From contig JAWPGT010000009.1 of the NCBI GenBank assembly GCA_034638255.1, positions 806,001 through 870,000 on the forward strand: DNA of 64,000 bases, written 5' to 3'. Positions within the stretch are counted from its first letter, which is position 1. Each line of letters opens with the position of its first letter. The translations under genes were made by a program, and so were the position numbers. Under the pieces are notes generated by a model. It ran no database searches and had not been told where the DNA came from. It saw only the letters and a list, made by a program, of their open reading frames with translations. This document shows positions 23,296 through 32,729 of the stretch, piece after piece. The DNA is from Coprinus comatus (taxonomy: Eukaryota > Basidiomycota > Agaricomycetes > Agaricales > Agaricaceae).

Positions 23296-24068
23296 TCAAT
23301 CTTCATGCAATGTTTCCTCCAGAACAGTAATCCCAGGAGACGCCATGCCAAGTGAACGACGTGGAAGAGGCTTGATAGGTCGTACAGGGATAAACGAAGT
23401 GATGATCTCAGAGGACATATCAGAGTCAACATCTGAATCTGCTTCCTCTTCTGCCGAGGTGGAAGACATAGATGATGATGTCGATGTGGAAGATGAAGAG
23501 GTCGACATTTCTGCATCTTGGTCCTTATCCTGGTCCTCTTCGCTTGCGCTCTTGTTACGACGATCCTCAAAAACTCCAAGACCAAGGTCCTAGAAAGATA
23601 CGAGGGGAAGAAAATGACGAGAAAAGTGAGGGTGTTTAGCAAGTATAGGATAGACGACAAACCATTTCGATATACTGATCTATGTCTTCTGCTATGTGTT
23701 CTATGTTAATGCTATCTGGGTTTTCCTGTGCACGTTGTGAGAGGGCTTCATTGGATGCTTGGAGCTGGGGCAGGAATGCTTGGACGCGCGAGAGCACTGA
23801 ATGAATGGTAATTAGGTCATATTTTGCAATATATAGAGAACACTGACGTTGAGAAGGAGGAGCAGGAAAGGTGGTTCTGTCCCCGAACTCGAATTTCGGA
23901 AATTCAGTGTGGTGCGCATGGGATTTGGAATCGGTATTAAGTTTTTCGAGCAAAGCCTCTTGTTGTTGATATGAGCCAGGGTTGTGGTAACGACCAAACA
24001 GTTTACGTACGAATACGATTTTGCCTGTCCTCGTCGTCTTCGACGTCGAGTCTGTTGTTGTTGTCCAT
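23296..24068 (-). CDS. NOPCHAP1: NOPCHAP1-like snoRNP assembly factor
   Basis: Four exons (24011-24068, 23848-23958, 23663-23796, 23296-23589) give 198 residues. The conserved core reads ALLEKLNTDS, FEFGDRTTFPAPPSQ, LLSRVQAFLPQLQASNEAL, then INIEHIAEDIDQYIEMDLG and LGVFEDR. This is the pattern of C12orf45/NOPCHAP1 (DUF4598) proteins, which bridge the R2TP chaperone to NOP58 during box C/D snoRNP assembly. The C-terminal half is an acidic serine/glutamate-rich tail followed by VRPIKPLPRRSLGM. Start is MDNNNRLDVEDDED. The first intron (donor gtacgt) is required because the frame closes after it. It diverges from the Dus1 gene with 104 bp between the starts; both products serve RNA maturation. 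Confidence 0.8.
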
Positions 24069-24172
24069 CGCAGGTAAAAGTCTGAATCCAAGCAATGATC
24101 ACGAAGCACAGCCACCTCATCACTCTGTCCACCATTCGCTCCTTCCTTCGCTCACTCCTTGGTATCCGCACC
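24069..24172. promoter_or_regulatory. Shared bidirectional promoter of NOPCHAP1-like and Dus1 genes
   Basis: The 104 bp between the two start codons is pyrimidine-rich on the plus strand, with TC tracts and no TATA box, as for many fungal housekeeping promoters. Confidence 0.5.
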
Positions 24173-25922
24173 ATGGCGGCCAGCACAAAGCTTACTGGCT
24201 GGGAACTATATAGAGATGTTCTTAAGAGCCCAAAATACATCGTAGCGCCCATGGTTGACCAGAGTGAGCTCGTGAGTCATCTTTTCAAAATTATACAAGA
24301 ATCCCTGATGTTTTAAATTCAAACAGGCATGGAGGCAGCTATCGCGGAGATATGGTTCTCAGGTGCGTAGAATTACATGGTATTAGTTTCATTACTTATT
24401 ATGCCTATAGCTCATCTATTCGCCTATGATCAATGCAAAAGTACGTTTCGTCCCTCTTAATGTCAACTTCATTAAACCAACTCTCTACAGATGTTCACAA
24501 CTCAGGTTCACAAAACCTACCGCGACAACAACTTTAATATTACCTGTGCCGAAGAAGGTTCTCCAACTCTCGATCGTCCTCTAATAGTCCAATTCTGTGC
24601 CAATGATCCGGACCAACTACTTGAAGCTGCGAAAATGGTCGAACCACATTGTGATGCTGTCGATATAAATCTTGGATGTCCTCAAGATATCGCAAAGAAA
24701 GGAAAATATGGTGCTTTTTTACAAGATGATTGGGAACTCATTTATAAACTAAGTACGTCTTCTCATTTTTTTCTCATTGTTATATTTTATGTGTCCTTTC
24801 CAGTTGATTCTTAAAAAAGACATCTAGTCAACATACTTCACATCAATTTATCAATACCCGTTACAGCAAAATTCCGTGTTTTCCCAACTATCGAAAAAAC
24901 TATTGCCTATGCACAAATGTTAGAATTAGCAGGAGCTCAAATTCTTACATGTCATGGTCGCGTTCGAGAACAACGTGGTGTCCACTCTGGACTTGCAGAT
25001 TGGTCAAAAATCAAAGCAGTCAAAGAAAACGTTAAAGTTCCAGTCATCGCAAATGGGAACATCTTGTTTCAAGAAGACATCTTTAAATGTTTAGAGGAAA
25101 CAGGAGCGGATGGGGTTATGAGCGCTGAAGGGCAATTATATAATCCAGCATTGTTCAATGGACTTAGGAATAATTCGAGTTTGGCGGAAACAAGGGAGGA
25201 GAGGTATACGTCTGATGAAGAGTTATTGAAGAGGCAACCTAGACATTGTGATCTTGCAATCGAGTATCTAAATATTGTACTCTCACAAAAAACACCGACA
25301 GCGGTATCGGCTGTTAAGGGACACCTATTCAAGATCATGCGTCCAGGACTTACGAGGGAAAAGGATTTAAGAGAGAGGTTGGGGAAAACTAGAGTTAACC
25401 CGAAAGCACCACGGGAAGGGTATGAAGAATACCTCAAAATATGTAATGAATTGAAGGAAAGAATGAAGGTTCGTATTCTTAGTTAACATCATGACAACGG
25501 CTGCTAATACTAGGGATTTTCAGAGGGACGAAGATGCTGTAGCTGGAAAACCATTGAAAGAACTGATAGAAATCGATGCCGCTACGGGTATAGCTGTTAT
25601 GCCTCATTGGCTTGTACAACCTTATTTTAGACCTTTAATCGCTCCTGTACCTGCTACTGAGAAAAAGAAGAAAAAAGGACCAACAGCGCCAAGTGTAACC
25701 GAAGGTAGGTACTACATATTTTTATTCGTTATCCCATCTTCAGTTTGAACAGTCTGTTAATCCTCGAGTTTATTATTAGAAATAGTGACAGCTGACGTTC
25801 CTTCAAAACGTGGTCACGAAGAAGTCGAGGTTGAGAACACTATTACGAAAGATGTTGGGGTGGATGTAAATAAAAAGTTAAAATTAGACTCCGAGGTTGT
25901 AGTATCTGTGTCCACTTCATGA
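24173..25922 (+). CDS. DUS1: tRNA-dihydrouridine(16/17) synthase
   Basis: FMN-dependent reductase that converts uridine to dihydrouridine in the tRNA D-loop. Seven exons (24173-24271, 24327-24362, 24411-24440, 24491-24752, 24828-25468, 25524-25704, 25780-25922) give 463 residues. Signatures: [52 protein letters not shown] (catalytic cysteine in GCP), [31 protein letters not shown] and [16 protein letters not shown]. The order and the R-E-Q-R-G element place it with Dus1. A lysine-rich segment (EKKKKKG) near residue 400 and an extended tail are typical of fungal members. The splice after YKL skips a nearer acceptor that would introduce a stop. Confidence 0.95.
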
Positions 25923-27075
25923 TTAAATATTAAATAGCGAACAACGGCATGTTGGGATATATAATCATTATTCTTATCATTCATAGAAGTGCTTACTTTT
26001 ACTGTGTTAACTAATAATACTCACATTCTCGTTCAACGTTTTTCAACTGTAAAATGTTCAGAAAATTAATTGTATCCTCGGGACATGACGGCTGCGGAAT
26101 CACTTCTCTACATTTGATGTCAATCTTCGAGTGAATTAACTACACAAAACGTCCCGCAAAGACTCTAATTAACTTTTCGGACCATAACCTTCGTTGGCGG
26201 TACTGTGCGACCTAGCTCCAGCGCCAACAAACCCAAGGGACCTATCATACATCACAACACTTTTCCTCAACTGACCAGTAAACAATCAACTCATGAATGT
26301 GATCTGACTGGGCAGCTTCTATTACCTGACCTAGGTCCAGCTCCAATATTTTGTCTCCACAGCTCAATGAACACTATACAAAAACCCAATTAAATAAAGC
26401 ACCACTGTTGCTCCAGGAATAACTGCATGTATCCACCATCTATTCTTACCCATACCCCCCACCACTACATCCAATCCCTGGAAAGTCAGTCAAGATCTGG
26501 GCGCAGTTGGCATAATTCCATCAAGCATCGTTATAACAGTTCCCTAGTAAAGGTCCCAATATGCCTCCACGACATGTTATGCCATATAGTGAAGTTTCAA
26601 CATTTTTGAGAGTGTTCCCTCTATGCGTGAAGATAAACCAAGCCTGGTATGCGCTTAGTCTTAGTAGACCAATCGAAGGAATCACTACTCCTCCCTTTAA
26701 CCAATATGACATGAAGGCTTGGAGTAACTGGAGAACGTTTCCCCTGTTGGGATAGAATGTTCTTGGACAGCGAGCAAATTCGAGACATGTATGTGTCCTT
26801 GGAATGATGGTTAAGATTATACCGCCAATTTGACGAAGTTTCGGTAAAACTTCGGTTCAAGTATTAGTAATCATCATAACGCGGACTTGGAAGTCTCAAA
26901 ACTTTTTCGGTATCCGGATCGCATTCGGGGTTAAACCCTCTCGGATTAACATGATAGTCTATTGTTCCAATAAAGCATAAATCTGACACCACCGCTTGCT
27001 TGTGTCACATATACGTACGTCTACAATGTACATGTCATGACAATCCTACATTGGATAGTACCACTAATCCAAAAT
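25923..27075. other. Intergenic, no supported gene
   Basis: About 1.15 kb between the Dus1 stop and the glycopeptide gene's end. Only short unrelated frames; no repeat match found inside the window. Confidence 0.55.
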
Positions 27076-27896
27076 TTAACAGAAGTTAATGTTGAGGTCC
27101 ACCTAAACATATGTCCATTTAGAGCTGCGTACAAATTAAAAAGTAGGATGAGTCTTACATCGTTAGTTTGGCAAGCAACTTGTACCCAGGTATCCGTAGG
27201 GACGCGGAAAGCCCTTGGGCAATTTGCATCATTGCCTAAGTAAATGATTAGTGAGTAAACCGTATTATTGGATCTGAAAAAAGAGACTTACAGCTAGCAC
27301 CAGCGCCGTCACATCCGTTGTAGTAACTTCACCAAAAAGGATCAGCAGAAGTCCTTTTGGTTGCCTATGTTGTACTATACTCACCTGAAGCTAGCAGGCT
27401 GAGAGAAAGCAAGACTAGACGTGAAAATTCAGTACTTTACGAAAGTTGCATTTTATAGTGGACTTACGGAGGAATCAAAGAAATATCGGCACTAGATCCA
27501 CTTCCAGGGGATGTCGGGTTGACAAGAGTCAGTTCTACCAGAGTACATCCATCACCATTGAATCCGCAGCGACCTAACAATTTTAATACAGCGTCTTTAG
27601 TCTTACGGTCATCCCGAAACGGGATTAAACGCATACCGTTGTCGAGATAAGCAATGGCGGCACGAAGGGGACCATTGACGGTATACTCTCCTCCGGTAGA
27701 GAGAACATTACTGCCTTGAATCAACCTTGGCTGCAATAAAGGAAGGGGTATTCTTAGTGAGGTATATAGTCGTTGGTATGCTATGACTTACAGTACCAGA
27801 ACCACACCTGTTGTTGAAGCGGACGGTGTGGCTCTCTGCGAAAGCGCTCATAGCGCCAGCGAGGAGAACAGTGAAGATGGTTGCGAGTTGGAACAT
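27076..27896 (-). CDS. Secreted 'glycopeptide' of the thaumatin-like group
   Basis: Seven exons (27792-27896, 27637-27730, 27468-27573, 27385-27414, 27292-27326, 27159-27235, 27076-27102) join exactly to 157 residues. The signal peptide is MFQLATIFTVLLAGAMSAFA. Family blocks follow: SHTVRFNNRCGSGTPRLIQG, VLSTGGEYTVNGPLRAAIAY, RCGFNGDGCTLVELTL, GSSADISLIP, YYNGCDGAGASC, VQVACQTNDVDLNINFC. Many basidiomycetes carry several such small cysteine-rich secreted proteins, annotated as glycopeptides and distantly related to thaumatin. The last exon is 27 nt and encodes only VDLNINFC and the stop; it matches the expected family C-terminus, which settles the acceptor choice. Role unknown, probably apoplastic or cell-wall related. 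Confidence 0.82.
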
Positions 27897-28893
27897 TTTA
27901 ATGAGGAAGCTAGAAAATCAGGCTGACCGATTGTTTCTGAAGTCTAGAGAATGAACAGGCAGTGCTTTTATACCATTCGTATCCTCACATAGCTGAGAAA
28001 ATTTTATTACTGTGACCCAAATAGGAACACAGATGAATTCCTTCGCATGAAGGTGTAGATGTGGAGTATTATTCATCAACCTCATAGTAGTAGAGATCAG
28101 TGGAGGTGAAACAGCTAGAAGCCTCAAGTGGACTGGCACACATTAGAACCCGCCTGTACTGAATATCCTATGGACTTTGACTTAAAATCTTGTACGGGTG
28201 GTATTACGAGACCTCCACTAGGAAAGGATCCATAATCTAATTATATCCTTTAGATTCCCTAGCCGATCAAAACTAATGTCAATATGTCGGCAAAGTCGAG
28301 CACAAATAACATGTTGTGTCAGAATTGGGACTTTCTGACACTAGTGCATAGATTTTTTGTGCACGACCCTAACTTTACTGTTTGGAACTTGATAAAATGC
28401 GAACCTAATAAATGTTGTACAATGAAACATTGTATTGGTATTTTAAAACGCCTCCGATGTATGCGGTTCACATTAGTGCATACTGCCTTTGTTTTTTCTC
28501 AGGATGTGATGGCACGCTTTAACTAACAAAGTAATCCGAATCGCCGAAGGTCGTTTGATTATTTTTGGGTCTGGCATACTAGGTAAAAATAGCATCATAG
28601 AAGAGGCTCCGCAACCGGTTCGTTCGCAAGAAGATTCCAATTTCTTAGACTAAAAGACAAAGGTCATGATGTTGCCGTCGGTGTTATTCCATTTCCAGAG
28701 GTTGCGGTATGGAGTGCATTTCCTTTCCCGTACTTTTTCTCAACTGATTAATGGTGGCAACGAATACAATAGCTCGAATACTTGACAGTGACCACGATTT
28801 ATTGTCTATACAATTTCGCAAAAAGTCAACACTATTTTTCTACAACAAGTCCTCCAATTGATTTTTTTTAATCACAGAACCTACTATCCCGTT
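27897..28893. other. Intergenic spacer before the first NACHT/FWRS island
   Basis: AT-rich sequence with no supported gene. Presumably contains the glycopeptide promoter at its left end. Confidence 0.5.
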
Positions 28894-29439
28894 CTATTTC
28901 GAACGCCAGAACTTCGGAAATTTCCTTTTCCCAGCCACCTCACTGTCACCCTTTGTGCTTTTGGGAGATGTCTGGTTGTATTCTTGATTGTGTGTTAGGG
29001 GGACAGGGGTAATTGAGATCGGTGACGAACGTATGGGTTGATTTTGAATTGGTACTTGGTAGATGTTCTGACTAACTGTTTCTTTATTCCTTTCTGCGAC
29101 CTGTATCTCACTACTCCCAGTATCCGATTTTCCAAGAAGAGGCGGATTAATCCCAACAGACTGAGTCGGACTCATTCAGCTAATTCGCGGAACATCAGAG
29201 TAATCAATGTTCTTGCCTCCATCTTCTCCTCAGACCCTGCTTCATCAATTAAGTTCTTGGAACATTTCAAGTCATCTGCTTCATTGATAGCTAGCGATGT
29301 TGGTGGAAGGCGCGCGGGTTGGTTTTGGTTTTGTGTGAATTGGTTGGTGTCATGCTCTAGGCCCCTTTGGCTGGGCATTTCTTTGTTCCCTTCTGAAATC
29401 CGTCTCTGATTCAGAAGGATCGCTTTCAGCGAGAGACAT
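28894..29439 (-). pseudogene. FWRS-family gene, rearranged copy 1
   Basis: Begins MSLAESDPSESE, nearly the same as the intact copy at 50242 (MSLAENSPNPVEE), and ends GKRKFPKFWRSK before a stop, the hallmark tail. The central helical exons (EEAYNAVM..., PELIRHVPRIEA...) are absent, and two out-of-frame copies of the C-terminal module follow each other. One reads NQNQPARLPPTS with LKCSKNLIDEAGS, the other VPIQNQPIRSSPISITP. In-frame stops separate them. It therefore looks like a deletion and duplication derivative that is unlikely to make the full protein, though the last 94 residues (28894-29175) remain open. Confidence 0.6.
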
Positions 29440-30399
29440 TCTGGAATATGGTAGTGATGGATAGTGTGAAGACGTGTCAGTGTCTGATACCGTCTCAGCC
29501 AGACGCTCCCAATTCGGACAACATCCGACCGTGGGAAAACCATCTCCAAGGTACACCATTCTTAACCAGCGAGACCAGACTCCTTGCAAGACCGAAGCCG
29601 ACTTCTAACTCAATTGCCGCACATGAATCACAGCCTCAAACCGGAAATAGTTTATTATAAATATTCAAGGACTTCGAGGGCCGTTCACGAGTATGTCAAT
29701 ATTTTAAATTTTAATTTCTCTCTTTCTTCTTTCGAGGTTCGGCCTCTTCGTGGTTCAACACCACATTCGTTCCTGAGCATTCAACTGTTCTTTTCTAGCT
29801 ATAATCATTTTCCTTTCTATTCATTTTCCATATGCTCCGAAATCTTAATCTTGATCATGAGTCCTGGTCACTTGTAAATTTCTTCATTTCCTATTGTAAT
29901 TTCGGGCTTCAAAGGCCTTGTTTGTAATGAACAATCTAGTATAAATGCTACAGACGATGTAGTAGATAGGCAGTGAATCCTACACCCACTCAACTTTTAT
30001 TTTCGTTGCAAATCCCTCTCTATCTCTCTATTTTGTTCCCAAGACTCAAAAACACTCTATTTTTGTGATAACAAAACCGGTCTTGAAGTTCGACTGACGG
30101 AAGCAGTCGTCTCGCACGTATTTCATCACCACCTAACTTACAATCACTTCAATAGATTAGTAAAACTACCTCGTTGAATCCAGCTCTGATCTAGCTCCAC
30201 ATAAGAAGCATGCCACCGCCACTCAACCAACTTGTGAATCGTGCTGGAGTCGTGTCACTATTGCTTCGTTTTTAGGTTGAGCACATCGTGCCACTTGTCC
30301 TATTCTTTCCGAAAACCTGAACAATGTTATTATTTGCGGTACCTGGAATAAATTTTGAATGCCATGTTGGAGTAACGAGAAGCAGCAATGCGCATCCTA
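29440..30399. other. Intergenic/relic sequence within the island
   Basis: No intact gene. Contains short frames only, with the promoter-proximal side of the rearranged FWRS copy at 29440 onward. Confidence 0.45.
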
Positions 30400-30610
30400 T
30401 ACCTCTGGACAAGTGACCTGGGAAAGAGACAATGGACATCGTGTGTGTGAAGCCTCATCAGGTTTTTTTGCATTCCCTGCAACGTTATCTCGTTATATCG
30501 AGAATCGAGAACATCCTGATGTCTATCTCAAAGATGCTCTGCAAGTACTTGCTGTGCACAAAAGAAAGGGTATCATCCAAGATGTTGATGTTTCCTGGGA
30601 GCAGGACTGA
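30400..30610 (+). pseudogene. NACHT-protein gene fragment
   Basis: Encodes EASSGFFAFPATLSRYIENR, then HPDVYLKDALQVLAVHKRKG. This matches the post-NACHT segment of the gene at 46389-49950 (EVSSGLFAFAATLFRYVENQ...DALRALSVHKKEG) and of the gene at 32730-35709. No P-loop or C-terminus is attached. It abuts the remains of an FWRS-family gene on the opposite strand, so the fragment is what is left of a third NACHT/FWRS unit. Confidence 0.7.
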
Positions 30611-30926
30611 GGGCAAAGCGACATTACAAGGGCCGATACGATCCAGCGCTCTCGACTGTTCGTTCATATTCTTTATTACTTCCTCTCTATAGCCTTTATT
30701 TAGTATTGTCAGGCTAGGTAGGCTGAAAGCAAAAGGGATGTAGTAGTTTTGGGACAATCTTCAAGACAGAGTTAAATGCCTCTTCCGCTAACCAGTATAG
30801 AATCCGTAAGTCAACTTATTCTCTGGTGTTTTTGAGGATTGGCGTACAATCTGGATCAAATTCAATCTGAGATGTCGATGACTCTTCATCCGACTCATAC
30901 TCTTCATTGCTCTCAGTGAGAGGCAT
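30611..30926 (-). pseudogene. FWRS-family gene, truncated copy 2
   Basis: Starts MPLTESNEEYESDEESS with SQIEFDPDC and the usual donor after FDPD-C. The second exon is recognisable as AEEAFNSVLKIVPKLLHPFC, an in-frame stop, and REEVIKNMNEQSRALDRI. Compare AYNAVMRIDPELLRPFCF and NEVIANTNDQSRALFRI in the intact copy. The match stops at the junction with the NACHT fragment, so everything downstream of exon 2 is gone. Confidence 0.65.
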
Positions 30927-31268
30927 AACTGGGTGATGGTGATAAATAACCTGAAGATCAATAAAACATCCTCAACCAGAAAGAAGCACACACCCTGTTA
31001 GTAGGTCTTATACTACGTCAAACCATTTTAAGTCTGAAGCGCTCAAGCTTGCTCTGTCCTTCATTTCAGATTGTATTACAGATGTTAACCTATGGTAGAG
31101 TAAGGAGGGAGAGAATACTCAGAGAGATATCGATATCAGGCTAATATTAGGTTCAAATAAATAAATGAGTGTGGGAGTGGAGATACGTCATCAGCAAGTT
31201 GCAAATTTATACACTATTTTTTCATCTAGATTCCAATTGTTAAGCGACAAAAGCTACCATCCCCTAGC

Positions 31269-32369
31269 TCATCCCGAGCGCCAGAACTTAGGAAACTTCC
31301 TTTTTCCTACCGCTCCGGTCTCACCAATCAGATTCTTGGAAGATTTCGAATTTAAGTCGCGTTCTTGATTTTGTAATGGAGGGATAGGAGTTATTGTCAT
31401 CGGCGGTGAGTTTATGGGTTGATTTTGAGTTGCCACTTGGTCGATGGCATGCTCTCGGCTTTTACTGAACATGTCCCTGTTCCCTTCTGAGATCTGTCTC
31501 TCACCCTTAGCACCCGCATTGGAATCTGATTTTCCGATGTTCCGAGAGAGAATGGGCTGTGTATCAATGACACCCGGTCTTATTTCGGGGGTCGTACTTA
31601 TTCCAACAGACTGATTCACTCAGCGATCTCGTGGACACTCAAATAACCAACATACACACCTCGCTGTTCTCCTCAGGCCCTGTGTCAGCAAATGGACTCT
31701 TGGAAGATTTAAAGTCGTGTTCTTGGTTATGTGATACGGGAATAGGACCTTGTGACATCGGCGGTGAGTATACGGGTCGACTTTGATTTTCCTCTTTGTC
31801 GATGTCTTGCTCTCTGCCTTGTTCCAACGTTTCACTGTTCCATTTTGCTACCCGTATCTCATTTCCATCAGTATCTGCCTTGGAAAAGCTGACATGATAA
31901 TTGTCTTTGTTCGCGCGGCCTCAATTCTTGGTACGTGTCGAATTAGTTCTGGTTCTTCTTCTGTTAACTCTGCAATTTGTTCTAGAGTCATTTTTGCTTG
32001 GGGCACTAGCGTATGAATGAATGGTTATGAAACAGAAACAATTAAACAGTTACATACACTTGATGATTTCGAGTGCTCTAAACTGTGCATGTGCGTTATC
32101 TGTAAATTCCTCTCTATAACCTACAGTATTCTCAGGCCAGGTAGGTACAAAACAGAAGGGGCGCAGTAACTCTGCGTCGAGCTTCATAACGGCATTAAAT
32201 GCATCTTCTGCTGTGTACCATAGTATCTGTGAGTTAAGATTCTCTGTCTCGAGTCGTTTATGATCTACGTACAATCTGGATCAAATTCAATAGATGACGA
32301 TGACTCTTGATCCGACTCATCCGACTCATGCTCTTCAACTTCAGTGGGATTATTCTCAGCGCGAGGCAT
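31269..32369 (-). pseudogene. FWRS-family gene, copy 3, probably broken; divergent partner of the NACHT gene
   Basis: Exon 1 (start at 32369) is MPRAENNPTEVEE plus an acidic stretch ending FDPD. Exon 2 carries AEDAFNAVMKLDAELLRPFC, then FVPTWPENTVGYREEF and AQFRALEIIK. Exon 3 carries LPQAKMTLEQIAELTEEEPE and LIRHVPRIEAARTKTII. At that point about 40 residues present in the copy at 50242 are missing and the frame changes. The C-terminal module follows twice: first SPPMSQGPIPVSHNQEHDFK, then, after a TGA, SPPMTITPIPPLQNQERDLN and the terminal GKRKFPKFWRSG. Either extra introns rescue the frame or the gene is a recent pseudogene. It is divergent from the NACHT gene, with 360 bp between starts. 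Confidence 0.6.
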
Positions 32370-32729
32370 ACTAGTAGATATCATATATGTTGGTGATGGA
32401 TGGATAAGTAAAATGCTTGAATCATAAAAGTGTCACGTCCTATGAAGCACCAGGTGACTGCGGACTCTAGCTTCTTAGTAATAATACATCAAACCATGCC
32501 GTTCATTCCATTCATTGACGCTACAGTGATACGTCGAGCTGTCACTAAGACTCCTCCTTCTCTTTCCGCGAATTTGATCAATAGGCTCTGATCACACGTA
32601 GAGTCTTTGCTACATCCATACAACACCTTTATATGCAATCCAAGTTACACTTCACTTATATATTTACTTCGTTCCCTGATATTGACGCTATATTCCCAGT
32701 TCCGTCCCCAGACACGGCACGTCCTGTAA
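32370..32729. promoter_or_regulatory. Head-to-head spacer of FWRS copy 3 and NACHT gene 1
   Basis: 360 bp between divergent start codons. No repeat of the corresponding spacer near 49950-50241 was recognised by eye. Confidence 0.4.

Noticed and set aside
23812..24252. 146-codon minus-strand frame crossing the NOPCHAP1/Dus1 spacer
   Set aside because: Conflicts with the well-supported NOPCHAP1-like frame and would cover the start of Dus1.
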